A DNA stretch of 64,000 bases from Alphaproteobacteria bacterium (GTDB taxonomy: Bacteria > Pseudomonadota > Alphaproteobacteria > Rhizobiales > Rhizobiaceae): contig JANSYK010000001.1 in the NCBI GenBank assembly GCA_024742485.1, positions 1,550,001 to 1,614,000 of the forward strand, read 5' to 3'. The notes under the pieces were generated by a model that saw only the letters and a list, made by a program, of their open reading frames with translations, searched no databases and was not told the DNA's origin. The position numbers were made by a program, and so were the translations under genes. Positions 46,691 through 55,944 of this stretch are shown piece by piece. Numbering within the stretch: the first letter of the stretch is position 1; each line of letters starts with the position of its first letter.

Positions 46691-48550
46691 ATGTCGTTCT
46701 CAGACTTGATTTATCGTCCCTTTGAAACACTTGTCCGTCCCTTGGAAATCCCCTATGGGCCGCTGCCGGCGAAAAGCCCGCTGGCGCTGGTCCTGCACTT
46801 TGCGCGCATGTTTCGCGGCGTTCTCGTCGCCATTGTCATTTTCAGTATCGCGGTCGAATGCATCAATCTGTCAGTGATCTGGGGCATTTCATTCATTGTT
46901 GACGGCGTGAGCGCCAAGGGCGCCTCGGTCTTTCTGCAGCAGGACTGGCTGACACTGGCGGTTTTGGGTGTCCTCTTCTTTCCCGTTCTGCCCCTGTGCA
47001 TTTTTCTCGCCAATACACTGAATTCGCAGGTCATTACAGTATGTCTGCCGGCCGTCATGCAATGGCAGGGCCACAAGGCCGTCGAACGCCAAGACCTTGC
47101 ATTCTTCCACGATCTCCTGGCCGGTCAGGTGGCGGCGCGCATCTCGCAGGTTGCGTCAGCTCTGCAACAACAGATTGCAGTCGCCTTTCAGAGCCTGCCG
47201 CACTTTACCGTCCAGTTTGTCGGGTCGCTGATTCTGCTCGGCGCCCTGGCCTGGCCATTGGCCGTTCCGGTCCTCATCTGGATCGTCGCGAATGTCATCT
47301 TGGCTGTGTTGGCGGTGCCGCGTTTTTCCGAGCGCGCCCGTCGAACCGCCCGTGCCCGCAGCCTGGTCGCCGGCGCCATGACCGACCTTTACAGCAACAT
47401 CCAGATGGTCAAGCTCTTTGCCGCGGAAGACAGTGAAGCCGGCGCGATCCGAAAGATCATGGGTGACGCCGTCGAAACCCAGCAGTTCGAACGCCGTATC
47501 TACCTGACTGCCGACAGCTATGTGGTTCTCTTCAACGTCCTCCTGACATTGAGCAATGTCGCCATCGGGCTATGGGGCCTTGTGAGCGGCTTCGTCACTC
47601 TTGGCCAGTTTGTCGCCTCGATTGCCGTCGTTCAACGGCTGTCGGCCAATGCAAGGGCCTTTCTGCAGATGGGGCAGCAGATCTTTCAGGCCGTCGGCAC
47701 GATCCGCGATGCAATGCCCGTCGTCACCACGCCGCCGGTCATCACTGATGCAGCGGATGCAGCAACGCTTGCGGTCGAGAACGGCGAGGTCGAGTTCCAG
47801 GACATCCGGTTCGAATATCAGCAAGGGCAAAGGGTCATTCAGGACCTGTCTTTGACGGTCCGCGCGGGTGAGAAAGTCGGGCTGGTTGGCGTATCGGGTG
47901 CCGGAAAGTCCACGCTTGTGAGTCTGCTGCTTCGGTTTTTCGATCTGGAGCGCGGTGCGATTCGCGTCGACGGTCAGGACATCCGCTGCGTCACCCAGGC
48001 CAGCCTGCGAGAAAACATCGGCGTCGTCACCCAAGACGTCTCCTTGCTGCACCGTTCTGTTGGCGACAATCTCCGCTACGGCCGGCCGAATGCTTCGCAG
48101 GAGGAGATGGTGCATGCCGCAAGGCTCGCCGAAGCCGACGGCTTCATTGCCGACCTCCGCGACAGCGAAGGACGCACCGGTTACGAAGCTTTCGTTGGAG
48201 ATCGGGGCGTCAAACTGTCCGGCGGACAGCGCCAGCGTGTCGCCATCGCACGTGTGCTGCTCAAGGACGCGCCAATCCTGATTCTGGATGAGGCAACATC
48301 CGCTCTCGACAGTGAAGCTGAGGCAGCCGTCCAGGAAAAGCTCGCTCTCCTGATGGAAGGCAAGACCGTCATTGCCATCGCCCACCGGCTCTCGACGATC
48401 GCCAGCATGGACCGCATTGTCGTGCTCGACAACGGACAGATCGTCGAAGAAGGAACACCGGAAGCGCTGCTCGAGACAGGTGGGATTTATGCTCGTCTGT
48501 GGAAACGGCAAACCGGTGGATATATCGCCGATGCGATGGACCCGGCATAA
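46691..48550 (+). CDS. ABC exporter, membrane and ATPase domains fused (MsbA-like)
   Basis: A 619-residue half-transporter. The N-terminal membrane domain has six hydrophobic segments (starting FRGVLVAIVIFSIAVECINL), with the family helix VAARISQVASALQQQIAVAF. The nucleotide-binding domain has Walker A GVSGAGKST, Q-loop VVTQDVSLLHRSVGDN, signature LSGGQRQRVAIARVL, Walker B ILILDEATSALD and switch His in AIAHRLSTI, all intact. It would work as a homodimer exporting lipids, peptides or drugs; the substrate is not given by sequence or context. Confidence 0.93.
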   Translation: MSFSDLIYRPFETLVRPLEIPYGPLPAKSPLALVLHFARMFRGVLVAIVIFSIAVECINLSVIWGISFIVDGVSAKGASVFLQQDWLTLAVLGVLFFPVLPLCIFLANTLNSQVITVCLPAVMQWQGHKAVERQDLAFFHDLLAGQVAARISQVASALQQQIAVAFQSLPHFTVQFVGSLILLGALAWPLAVPVLIWIVANVILAVLAVPRFSERARRTARARSLVAGAMTDLYSNIQMVKLFAAEDSEAGAIRKIMGDAVETQQFERRIYLTADSYVVLFNVLLTLSNVAIGLWGLVSGFVTLGQFVASIAVVQRLSANARAFLQMGQQIFQAVGTIRDAMPVVTTPPVITDAADAATLAVENGEVEFQDIRFEYQQGQRVIQDLSLTVRAGEKVGLVGVSGAGKSTLVSLLLRFFDLERGAIRVDGQDIRCVTQASLRENIGVVTQDVSLLHRSVGDNLRYGRPNASQEEMVHAARLAEADGFIADLRDSEGRTGYEAFVGDRGVKLSGGQRQRVAIARVLLKDAPILILDEATSALDSEAEAAVQEKLALLMEGKTVIAIAHRLSTIASMDRIVVLDNGQIVEEGTPEALLETGGIYARLWKRQTGGYIADAMDPA

Positions 48551-48799
48551 GCCACTGGACAGCACCAGCAATGATGATCGACGAGAGAGACCCTCCGCAA
48601 GGGATGAGTGAGTCTGAAGTTGACACGGCGCCCTTTGCCCCGTTCACGGGCAGCGCCTTCGCACCCAACCGGCATCCGTTTCAATACAACATAATTCGTT
48701 ATCCAAATTTTTCTGGCTCACTGATCCGCTGCGCAGGACGCGGCGTATATGTGGGTGCTTGCAAGCAGAAACCTCGAATTTCACTGGAGAAACGACGAA

Positions 48800-49279
48800 A
48801 TGCTGAGACGTACCCTTCTTGCTACCTTTGCTGTTATCCCCCTTGCTTTCGGCACTGTTGCCGCAAAGGCTGCAGATATTGTTGATACCGCCGTATCTGC
48901 AGGCAATTTTGAAACCCTTGTTGCTGCTGTTCAGGCTGCCGGCCTTGTGGATACGCTGAAAGGCGAAGGCCCCTTCACGGTTTTTGCTCCGACAGACGAA
49001 GCGTTCGCGAAACTTCCGGCAGGCACGGTGGATGACCTCCTGAAGCCGGAAAACAAGGATCAACTGGTCGCCGTTCTGACCTATCATGTGATCCCGGGCA
49101 AAGTGATGTCAGGTGACATCGCGGGAAAGAAGACCATGGTGAAAACCGTGCAGGGAAGCGAATTGACCGTTGATGCCATGGACGGCGTCAAGGTGGACAA
49201 CGCAACCGTGGTCACAGCCGATATTGAAACCTCCAATGGCGTGATTCACGTCATCGACGCTGTCGTGCTGCCGAAATAA
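48800..49279 (+). CDS. Fasciclin (FAS1) domain exported protein
   Basis: A 159-residue protein with signal peptide [20 protein letters not shown], cleaved after AKA near residue 25, and one FAS1 domain. The H1 motif [20 protein letters not shown] and H2 motif [14 protein letters not shown] are clear, with the conserved LTYHVIPGK between. Such proteins are secreted adhesion or matrix-associated modules. GGAGA lies 9 nt before the ATG. It is monocistronic with its own terminator. Confidence 0.92.
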   Translation: MLRRTLLATFAVIPLAFGTVAAKAADIVDTAVSAGNFETLVAAVQAAGLVDTLKGEGPFTVFAPTDEAFAKLPAGTVDDLLKPENKDQLVAVLTYHVIPGKVMSGDIAGKKTMVKTVQGSELTVDAMDGVKVDNATVVTADIETSNGVIHVIDAVVLPK

Positions 49280-49304
49280 CAACCATAACATCAAAGCACC
49301 AACT

Positions 49305-49331
49305 GGGCCGGCTTCTTGCCGGCCCTTTCTT
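49305..49331 (+). terminator. Rho-independent terminator of the fasciclin gene
   Basis: GGGCCGGC, loop TTCTT, GCCGGCCC, followed by TTTCTT. It is 25 nt after the stop. Confidence 0.82.
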
Positions 49332-49401
49332 CGTGGGCTGCATAAAGAGACCTGTCAGCTGCGCCGCCGGTCGTCGGCGATTTCACGGCAAGCACGTCTG
49401 C

Positions 49402-49743
49402 CTAAAACAGCCTGCCGCCATTGGGGACTTTTCGATCGATCGCACCGAGCACGACATTGCCGTCTTCATCCGGAAATCCGAGAACCAGAACCTCCGACAT
49501 CATCGGCCCGATCTGGCGCGGCGGAAAATTGACCACCGCCATGACCTGTTTCCCGACCAGCATATCCGGATCATAATAATGGGTCAGTTGCGCTGAAGAT
49601 TTGCGAATGCCGATCGTTTCGCCGAAATCCACCTTCAGCTTGATTGCCGGTTTCCGCGCTTCCGGGAACGGAGCAGCCTCGACAATCGTGCCGCACCTGA
49701 TGTCGACTTTCTCGAAATCCGACCAGGCAATCTCTTCCGTCAT
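49402..49743 (-). CDS. csaA: tRNA-binding domain protein CsaA
   Basis: A 113-residue OB-fold protein of the EMAP-II/tRNA-binding family. DFEKVDIRCGTIVEAAPFPE, GIRKSSAQLTHYYDPDMLVG, QVMAVVNFPPRQIGPMMSEV and LGAIDRKVPNGG are characteristic of CsaA, a dimeric tRNA-binding, chaperone-like protein. It follows the YbjN-domain gene by 21 bp on the same strand and converges with the fasciclin gene beyond its terminator. Confidence 0.93.
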   Translation of the reverse strand: MTEEIAWSDFEKVDIRCGTIVEAAPFPEARKPAIKLKVDFGETIGIRKSSAQLTHYYDPDMLVGKQVMAVVNFPPRQIGPMMSEVLVLGFPDEDGNVVLGAIDRKVPNGGRLF

Positions 49744-49764
49744 CGCATCAGCGCCCGTTGAAAG

Positions 49765-50265
49765 TCAGGCTTCACCGACCGTCTCGAACATCACCGTTTC
49801 CGTCGCAGACTTGGCGTCCATCCCCGACCAGACGACAAATTGAAAGGCCTGAAAGTAAAGCTCGCAGCTCTCGAGCGCGCTTGCCAGAAGCACCTCGACC
49901 TGCTGGTTGGTCGGTTCCGCACCCCCGGCCAGGAGAAGCGATTGACGGAAAATCACCACGTCTTCCTGCTGCCACAGATCGAAATGCCCCATCAGCACCT
50001 GACCGTTGATCATGAAGAGGAGCTTGACCACCTCATTGACCCGGTGATCAGGCACCTGAACATCAAATGCACAGGCCAGATGGAGGGCCTCGAAATCCTC
50101 CATCCAGGAAAAGGACACATGATAATCGGACCAGCGGCCCTTGATTGTCATGGCAATCTCGTCCTCACCGGAACGTTCAAATGACCAGTCATTGTTGGAC
50201 GCAACATACTCAATCATATCCACCGGATTGAGTTGCCGCTCATATTCAACTTCCATTAGGTCCAT
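49765..50265 (-). CDS. YbjN-domain protein
   Basis: A 166-residue YbjN-family protein. The aromatic-rich DWSFERSGEDEIAMTIKGRW and YHVSFSWMEDFEALHLACAF blocks and the LFMINGQVLMGHFDLW segment match a type III secretion chaperone-like fold. Function is not established, although E. coli YbjN affects motility and stress responses. It is immediately upstream of csaA. Confidence 0.88.
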   Translation of the reverse strand: MDLMEVEYERQLNPVDMIEYVASNNDWSFERSGEDEIAMTIKGRWSDYHVSFSWMEDFEALHLACAFDVQVPDHRVNEVVKLLFMINGQVLMGHFDLWQQEDVVIFRQSLLLAGGAEPTNQQVEVLLASALESCELYFQAFQFVVWSGMDAKSATETVMFETVGEA

Positions 50266-50699
50266 GCCGCACCTTCTATGTCCGCGCTCTTAGTTTCCCC
50301 GTAACGGCGATGAATCACCGCGCCCACTCAATCGAACTCGAAGACAATGATACCCATCGCTACGCTTGATGATCCCGGCGACTTTCATTGACCGCTCCTG
50401 ATCAGGACCTGTTCCGAATCATCTATAAAAATCAGTCTATAACGGCAGAGTCAGAGCGCCACCCCTGTTTCACGAGAAGACATCAAACGGGTGTGGACAG
50501 AGCTTGAATCAACGCGTCAGGCGCGAGTCCTAAGCGACTCTTCGAAAAGGTTTTTTCCGAAGCCTCCACAGGTGAAAAAAAAATTCAAAAAAAAATCTGT
50601 AAATAGTCCGGATGCTCAAACCCGGCTTGTGCTGACCGGCCAATTCGGAAAGGCCAGCCCCAATTGGGTCGCCCGTTCACCGGAAATCGGTAAACCCGA
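50266..50699. other. Intergenic region with twin A9 tracts
   Basis: There are 434 bp without a convincing gene. A run of nine A (50575-50583), TTC and nine A (50587-50595) stands out; read from the minus strand it is a T-rich stretch about 105 nt beyond the UbiK-like gene. A weak dyad CTTCG...CGAAG lies at about 50539-50561. A 70-codon lysine-rich frame across it begins with GTG and has no ribosome binding site. Confidence 0.45.
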
Positions 50700-51014
50700 C
50701 TAGGCGGATTTGCCACGGGCCGCAGCAGGCTTGCGCGTTGCTTTCTGCTTTGCAGGTTTCTCCAGCGCCGCGAGTTTCTTTTCAAGCGTTGCGATCTTTT
50801 TGCCCAGCGCCTCGTTCTCGTCCCTCGCTGCGATTGCCATTTCGCGCACGGCTTCGAACTCTTCGCGCTGAACAACATCCATCGAATTGAGAACACGCTC
50901 GGCTTGAGCGCGCAATGCGGTTTCGACCTCACTTCGCACGCCTTGCGCTGCGCCAGCGGCGTCGGTCATCAGTTTCGCAAAATCATCCAGGATGCGATTA
51001 GAACCGTTGGTCAT
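50700..51014 (-). CDS. UbiK-family accessory factor (BMFP domain)
   Basis: A 104-residue helical protein. NRILDDFAKLMTDAAGAAQG and VVQREEFEAVREMAIAARDE, followed by a leucine-zipper-like coiled coil (NEALGKKIATLEKKLAALEK) and a basic Ala/Lys tail, match the BMFP/YqiC family; UbiK assists aerobic ubiquinone synthesis and binds lipid. ATG 51014 with GAGG 7 nt upstream gives the family length; earlier codons (to 51494) are unrelated. It diverges from lgt, the usual rhizobial arrangement. Confidence 0.88.
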   Translation of the reverse strand: MTNGSNRILDDFAKLMTDAAGAAQGVRSEVETALRAQAERVLNSMDVVQREEFEAVREMAIAARDENEALGKKIATLEKKLAALEKPAKQKATRKPAAARGKSA

Positions 51015-51161
51015 TTGCTTGCCTCGTCTCTGGGTCGGTTGATCCATCGAAAACGTCACAATAGCAGGTAAGCACTCCCGACGGCACCTGCAACCCTTGA
51101 CCTGCCATGGCAGCATCGGCATGGTCCGCGCGACCGAAACTCGATCAGAGTGCACTCGACC

Positions 51162-52019
51162 ATGGAAATCGTACAGGCTTCCCTTCCCTTTCCCAATATC
51201 GACCCGGTGCTCATTTCCATCGGACCGCTGGCCATACACTGGTACGGGCTTGCCTATGTGGTCGGGATTTTGCTCGGCTGGCAATATGCCCGGCTTCTGG
51301 CGCGAACCGAGCGCCTGTGGGCACCCGGAAAACCAGCCATGACGCCAGTCGATATCGATGATTTCCTGCTCTGGGCCGCGCTTGGTATCGTGCTTGGTGG
51401 CCGGATTGGATATATTCTGTTTTACGATTTCGGTGCCTTTGCCGCCAATCCGCTTCGCCTGCTTGAGATCTGGAACGGCGGCATGTCTTTTCACGGTGGT
51501 TTGCTCGGCACCATCATCGCCATGATTGTCTTTGCCCGACGCCGCAACATTGTCGTCTGGAGCCTGTTTGACGTGGTTGCAGCATCGGCCTGCATCGGTC
51601 TTTTTCTCGGACGCATCGCCAATTTCGTCAATGCCGAATTGTGGGGCAAGGTATCCGACGTGCCGTGGGCAGTCGTGTTTCCAACCGGCGGTCCGCTACC
51701 ACGCCATCCCAGCCAACTATACGAAGCCGTCCTCGAAGGACCGGTCCTGTTTGTCATTCTCGCTGTCTTGATCTGGCGGTTCGGTAAACTCAATACACCG
51801 CGCTATGTGGGTGGCGCCTTCATTGCTGGCTACGCCGTCAGCCGCATTTTGGTGGAATTCGTGCGTGAACCCGATGCCCATATCGGTTATCTGTTTGGTG
51901 GCTGGCTGACGATGGGAATGGTGCTCTCTATCCCGATGCTGGCGATCGGCATCGGAGCGATGATGTTCGCCAGACCGACTGGACCTTCGTCGGCGTCCAC
52001 CGGCAAGGAGACTGCGTGA
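51162..52019 (+). CDS. lgt: Prolipoprotein diacylglyceryl transferase
   Basis: A 285-residue inner-membrane enzyme that attaches diacylglycerol to the lipobox cysteine, the first step of lipoprotein maturation. [17 protein letters not shown], the catalytic-region [25 protein letters not shown] and the signature [17 protein letters not shown] are intact; HPSQLYEA and [18 protein letters not shown] follow. Seven membrane segments are visible. ATG 51162 is preferred over GTG 51150, though neither has a strong ribosome binding site. The stop overlaps the next gene as GTGA. Confidence 0.96.
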   Translation: MEIVQASLPFPNIDPVLISIGPLAIHWYGLAYVVGILLGWQYARLLARTERLWAPGKPAMTPVDIDDFLLWAALGIVLGGRIGYILFYDFGAFAANPLRLLEIWNGGMSFHGGLLGTIIAMIVFARRRNIVVWSLFDVVAASACIGLFLGRIANFVNAELWGKVSDVPWAVVFPTGGPLPRHPSQLYEAVLEGPVLFVILAVLIWRFGKLNTPRYVGGAFIAGYAVSRILVEFVREPDAHIGYLFGGWLTMGMVLSIPMLAIGIGAMMFARPTGPSSASTGKETA

Positions 52020-53116
52020 CAACGCCGCTCGGCCGCAAAATCATCGATCTCATTCGGCTTAATGGACCGATATCTGTCTCGGAATATTTCGCGCTTTGCC
52101 TGGGCGATCCCGAATTCGGCTATTACAGCAATCGCGAGCCTTTCGGCACCGACGGAGATTTCATCACGGCACCGGAAATCAGCCAGCTTTTTGGGGAACT
52201 CATTGGTATCTTCCTGATCCTCGCCTGGCAGGCCCATGGACGGCCGGACGAATTGCAGGTGGTGGAAATCGGCCCCGGGCGCGGCACATTGATGGCCGAT
52301 CTCCAGCGGGTGATTGCCGAACTCAAGCCCGACATGGCGGCAAAGGCACAGTTCAACCTCGTCGAGACAAGTGCCCGCTTGCGGAACGTTCAAAAGAAAA
52401 CCCTGGCAGAAAACGGCCTTCGCAATCACTGGCACGAGGCTCTGCAATCCGTGCCACCCGGATTGACGCTGCTTGTGGCAAATGAGCTGTTCGACGCCAT
52501 TCCGATCCGGCAATTCGTCAGGTGCCCCGAAGGATTTCGCGAGCGCGTGGTGACCATCGATGACACCGGACAATTGGTATTTGCCACGGGTGTCGCCGAA
52601 ATCGAAACCGAATTGCTGCCATTGACCGGGGACCCGATTGCGGACGGAACGATCTTTGAAACCGCCCCTGCCCGCAATGCCATGATGGAGCAGATCGCCA
52701 GCCGACTGGTCGATCAGGGAGGCATCGGTCTGATCATCGACTACGGACATCTGCAAACTGCCTTTGGCGATACCATGCAGGCTGTGAGAAACCATGGCTA
52801 TGAAGGCACCCTCGCTTCGCCCGGTGAGGCCGATCTGACAAGCCATGTGGATTTTGCTGCGCTCGGCAGGGTTGCGCGGGCGCAGGGAGCCCATGTCGCT
52901 GCGCCATTGACCCAAGGACAATTCCTCCTCGAACTGGGCCTACTGGAACGCGCCGGCGTATTGGGCGCCGGCAAATCACAGCAGGCTCAACAGGCCATAC
53001 AACAATCCGTCAACCGCTTGGCAGGCAGCGGAGAAAATCAAATGGGCAGCCTTTTCAAAGCCTTGTGTATACTCGGGTCTGAAAAAGTGATTCTTCCCTT
53101 TGAACGCGCTGATTGA
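52016..53116 (+). CDS. MidA/NDUFAF7-type SAM-dependent methyltransferase (DUF185)
   Basis: A 366-residue methyltransferase of the family to which NDUFAF7 belongs; that mitochondrial member methylates an arginine of complex I subunit NDUFS2. The N-terminus [20 protein letters not shown] and [16 protein letters not shown] is diagnostic, followed by SAM motif [16 protein letters not shown] and [14 protein letters not shown]. It starts at GTG 52016 with AGGAG 5 nt upstream and overlaps lgt by 4 bp. The bacterial target is inferred. Confidence 0.9.
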   Translation: MTTPLGRKIIDLIRLNGPISVSEYFALCLGDPEFGYYSNREPFGTDGDFITAPEISQLFGELIGIFLILAWQAHGRPDELQVVEIGPGRGTLMADLQRVIAELKPDMAAKAQFNLVETSARLRNVQKKTLAENGLRNHWHEALQSVPPGLTLLVANELFDAIPIRQFVRCPEGFRERVVTIDDTGQLVFATGVAEIETELLPLTGDPIADGTIFETAPARNAMMEQIASRLVDQGGIGLIIDYGHLQTAFGDTMQAVRNHGYEGTLASPGEADLTSHVDFAALGRVARAQGAHVAAPLTQGQFLLELGLLERAGVLGAGKSQQAQQAIQQSVNRLAGSGENQMGSLFKALCILGSEKVILPFERAD

Positions 53117-53173
53117 CAGCGCAGTTTACTTTGACCACCATCCCGCCGGTTTCCTTGGTACGAAAGGCCAGCC

Positions 53174-53974
53174 ATGCTAGTTCAGGAGCAACCTCTCCCG
53201 ATTACCAGCGATCTGCTGACCGACGCCTGTTCAGGTTCCACGATACGCCATGGTTTCTTCACCCGGGCAGGCGGCGTATCGGGTGGTCTATATCGCGGTC
53301 TCAATGTCGGTCTGGGTTCGGGAGACGACAGGGAAGACATCAATGAAAACCGAAAGCGCGTCTGCCGTTCCTTTGCAGCAGCGCCGGACCGGCTGGCAAC
53401 GCCCCATCAGATTCACTCTCCCGATGTTTGGCTTGTCGATCAGTCCTTTGACGGAGCTCGGCCAAAAGCCGACGCGGTGGTATCCGCCACGCCAGGGATC
53501 GTGCTGGGTGTCCTGACAGCCGATTGCGGTCCGGTTCTTCTGGCCGACGCAAAGGCGGGCATCATTGGCGCTGCTCATGCCGGCTGGAGCGGGGCGCTGT
53601 CGGGTGTGGTGGAAAACACAGTTGACCGGATGGTGGAAATCGGCGCGGCCCGAGAACGCATCACCGCGTGCCTTGGCCCATCGATCAGTGCCGCGAATTA
53701 TGAAGTTGGCCCTGAATTTGTCTTCCGGTTCATCGAAGACGATCCGTCAAATGACCGTTTTTTCAGCCCGAGCGGCAAGAACCAACACTGCTTGTTCGAT
53801 CTTCAGAGCTACACATTGAAACGGCTGGCACGCGCCGGAATTTCGGCCCACCTGTCCGGCCACTGCACCTATGCGGACGAAGACAAATTCTTCTCATACC
53901 GACGCGCCACCCACCGTAACGAGCCCGATTACGGGCGGCAGATTTCTGCTATCAGCATAGTCGATGGAGGCTAA
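53174..53974 (+). CDS. pgeF: Peptidoglycan editing factor PgeF (YfiH/laccase domain)
   Basis: A 266-residue DUF152/Cu-oxidase_4 protein. IRHGFFTRAGGVSGGLYRGL, the metal-binding histidine in ATPHQIHSPDV, the TADCGPVLLAD cysteine and AHAGWSGALSGVVENTV histidine are present; the end has the GHCTYADEDKFFSYRR motif. YfiH acts on mis-incorporated serine in peptidoglycan precursors. It is preceded by a 57 bp gap after the methyltransferase and followed by the pita-bread gene with a 1 bp gap. Confidence 0.93.
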   Translation: MLVQEQPLPITSDLLTDACSGSTIRHGFFTRAGGVSGGLYRGLNVGLGSGDDREDINENRKRVCRSFAAAPDRLATPHQIHSPDVWLVDQSFDGARPKADAVVSATPGIVLGVLTADCGPVLLADAKAGIIGAAHAGWSGALSGVVENTVDRMVEIGAARERITACLGPSISAANYEVGPEFVFRFIEDDPSNDRFFSPSGKNQHCLFDLQSYTLKRLARAGISAHLSGHCTYADEDKFFSYRRATHRNEPDYGRQISAISIVDGG

Positions 53975-53975
53975 C

Positions 53976-55127
53976 GTGGCCCTACATTTTGAACTTGAGG
54001 AATATCATTGGCGCATGCGTCGCCTGCGCGATGCCATGCAGGATGAAGGCCTGGACGCGATGCTGCTATTCGCCCAAGAAAGCATGTATTGGCTAACCGG
54101 ATACGACACTTTCGGATTTTGCTTTTTTCAAACACTGGTCGTGAAGTCGGATGGAACCATGCACCTTCTGACCCGGTCGGCGGATTTGAGACAGGCGCGG
54201 CACACTTCGATCATCGAGGAAATCTCGCTTTGGACTGATCGCGTCAATGCAGACCCAACGTTGGACCTGAAGAATCTGCTGAGCGATATGGACCTCCTTG
54301 GATGCCGCATTGGTATCGAATACGACACGCACGGGCTCACAGGCGCCGATTGCCGAAAACTGGATGTGCAATTGCAATCGTTCGGCGATCTGGTGGATGC
54401 GTCACACGTGGTTTCCGGTCTCAGATTGATCAAGAGTCCGGCCGAAATCCACTTCATCAAGATGGCCGCCGAACTTGGCGACGCGGCCCTCGACGCCGCT
54501 TTGCCGCTGATAAAGCCGGGCGCAAATGAAGCCGATATTCTGGCGGCCATGCAGAGCGCCGTGCTATCGGGCGGCGGTGATTATCCGGGCAATGAGTTTA
54601 TCATCGGGTCCGGACGTGATGCCCTGCTTTGCCGCTACAAGTCGGGCCGCAGAACACTTGAAGACCAGGATCAGGTGACACTTGAATGGGCCGGTGTTTT
54701 TGCCCACTACCATTCGGCCATGATGCGCACGATCATAGTCGGAAAGGCAACCGAACGGCATCTGGAGCTTTATGATGTCTGCCGCGAAGCCCTGACTGAA
54801 ATCGAGGATGTCCTGCGCCCCGGCAACAGTTTTGGCGATGTCTTCGCGACCCATGCGAGGGTGCTGGAAGACCGCGGTCTGACCCGCCACCGCCTGAATG
54901 CCTGCGGCTATTCCCTCGGAGCCCGTTTCACACCCAGCTGGATGGAGCGCGAGATGTTTTTTTCCGGCAATGAACAAATAATTAAGGCGGACATGTCACT
55001 GTTTGCGCACATGATTATCATGGATTCCGAAACCGAAACCGCGATGACACTTGGACAAACCTATTTGACGACCGAGGATGCGCCGAACGCACTTTCGACA
55101 CATAACCTTGATTTGATTGTCCAATAG
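53976..55127 (+). CDS. M24 (pita-bread) family protein with altered metal site, creatinase/DoeA-like
   Basis: A 383-residue protein: an N-terminal creatinase-like domain (YHWRMRRLRDAMQDEGLDAM) and a C-terminal pita-bread domain from about residue 150. In true M24 aminopeptidases five ligands (Asp, Asp, His, Glu, Glu) hold two metals. Here the first pair region reads LEWAGVFAHYHSAMMRT without Asp, and the final Glu-Pro-Gly segment reads LFAHMIIMDSETETAMT, so the metal site is not preserved. Such forms include creatinase and ectoine hydrolase DoeA. Start at GTG 53976, with perfect GGAGG 5 nt upstream, preferred over ATG 53964. Confidence 0.82.
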   Translation: MALHFELEEYHWRMRRLRDAMQDEGLDAMLLFAQESMYWLTGYDTFGFCFFQTLVVKSDGTMHLLTRSADLRQARHTSIIEEISLWTDRVNADPTLDLKNLLSDMDLLGCRIGIEYDTHGLTGADCRKLDVQLQSFGDLVDASHVVSGLRLIKSPAEIHFIKMAAELGDAALDAALPLIKPGANEADILAAMQSAVLSGGGDYPGNEFIIGSGRDALLCRYKSGRRTLEDQDQVTLEWAGVFAHYHSAMMRTIIVGKATERHLELYDVCREALTEIEDVLRPGNSFGDVFATHARVLEDRGLTRHRLNACGYSLGARFTPSWMEREMFFSGNEQIIKADMSLFAHMIIMDSETETAMTLGQTYLTTEDAPNALSTHNLDLIVQ

Positions 55128-55154
55128 AGGCGGCCGAACTGGAGATGCTGACGC

Positions 55155-55805
55155 TTGCGTACGAACCTCATCACACCAGTCCTGATGAGCTTGGTCCTGC
55201 TGTTGACGACGGGCTGTAATGTCAGCAGGCCATTCGAGTCCATTCCGGGGCTGCGCCCAAAAGCTGAAATACCCAATTCTACAGATCCGCTGACCACACA
55301 GGCCGGTCCCGCCGACGTGAGCAACCCGGCTGAACAGGACAGCCAGAGCCAGCCGCCGCCAGCCGCCACCACGACCGCAGCGACCAGCGGCAATTTCCTG
55401 CGCACGACCTCTGCAACCACCGGCACGCCGGCGGCCCGATCCGGCACGATCAGTTTTACACCGGTGATTGGTGCACCGGTGGATGCCGTTCAGCCGCTAT
55501 CCCGCCGTTTGGGGGCCGAGGCCAAGAACCACGGTCTGACCATTCTTCAATCGACCTCTGGCGATAGCGATCATATCCTGAAGGGTTACTTTTCCGCCTT
55601 CGCCGACGGCGACAAGACAACAGTCGCTTTTGTCTGGGATGTCCTCGACAGTTCCGGCACCCGGCTTCATCGAATCCGCGGCCAGGAAGTCGCCCAGGGC
55701 ACGGCCTCCGACCCATGGGAAGTGGTGCAGGCCTCAACCATGGAAACAATTGCGACCAAGACCATCACCAGCTACCTGTCCTGGCGGTCGACCTCCGGTT
55801 CCTGA
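55155..55805 (+). CDS. Lipoprotein of unknown function
   Basis: A 216-residue protein. The signal peptide ends in the lipobox LLTTGC with Cys21, so it is lipidated, probably using the lgt product encoded nearby. Residues 30-95 are a low-complexity Pro/Thr/Ala/Gln-rich linker; the C-terminal part (about 110-205) is a compact domain containing ILKGYFSAFADGDKTTVAFV and VWDVLDSSGTRLHRIRGQE. The start is TTG 55155 with GGAG 10 nt upstream, because no ATG is in frame before the lipobox. Function is unknown. Confidence 0.82.
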   Translation: MRTNLITPVLMSLVLLLTTGCNVSRPFESIPGLRPKAEIPNSTDPLTTQAGPADVSNPAEQDSQSQPPPAATTTAATSGNFLRTTSATTGTPAARSGTISFTPVIGAPVDAVQPLSRRLGAEAKNHGLTILQSTSGDSDHILKGYFSAFADGDKTTVAFVWDVLDSSGTRLHRIRGQEVAQGTASDPWEVVQASTMETIATKTITSYLSWRSTSGS

Positions 55806-55848
55806 GTGCGATTGGTGCCCACCTTTATCAGCGCCCCCATGATTCCAT

Positions 55849-55857
55849 TGGTATAAT
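55849..55857 (+). promoter_or_regulatory. Extended -10 promoter of prs
   Basis: TGGTATAAT combines a consensus TATAAT (55852-55857) with the TGn extension. No good -35 hexamer lies at 16-18 bp, as expected for an extended -10 promoter. The prs ATG is 87 nt downstream. Confidence 0.5.
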
Positions 55858-55867
55858 CACGTGAATA

Positions 55868-55891
55868 CGCGAATGGCCCCTTGCATTCGCG
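55868..55891 (+). other. Hairpin in the prs leader
   Basis: CGCGAATG, an 8-nt loop and CATTCGCG form a perfect 8 bp stem just after the predicted transcription start. It may affect message stability or translation; no T-tract follows. Confidence 0.45.
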
Positions 55892-55944
55892 CGTCAGCCC
55901 GGTAAAACGCCGCCCATCAGGGGTACCATCACAGGCGGCACGCC

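Noticed and set aside
46585-46709. Possible small gene just before the ABC exporter
   Set aside because: The frame starts with an ATG but lacks a ribosome binding site and overlaps the exporter start in another frame.
50575-50595. A9-TTC-A9 as a phase-variation switch
   Set aside because: The tract lies outside any credible reading frame or promoter spacer, so slippage would have no evident effect.
50491-50703. 70-codon lysine-rich plus-strand frame across the twin A9 tracts
   Set aside because: GTG start without ribosome binding site; the lysines come only from the poly-A runs.
53964-53975. ATG 53964 as start of the pita-bread protein
   Set aside because: This ATG overlaps the pgeF stop and its codons form the GGAGG ribosome binding site used by GTG 53976.
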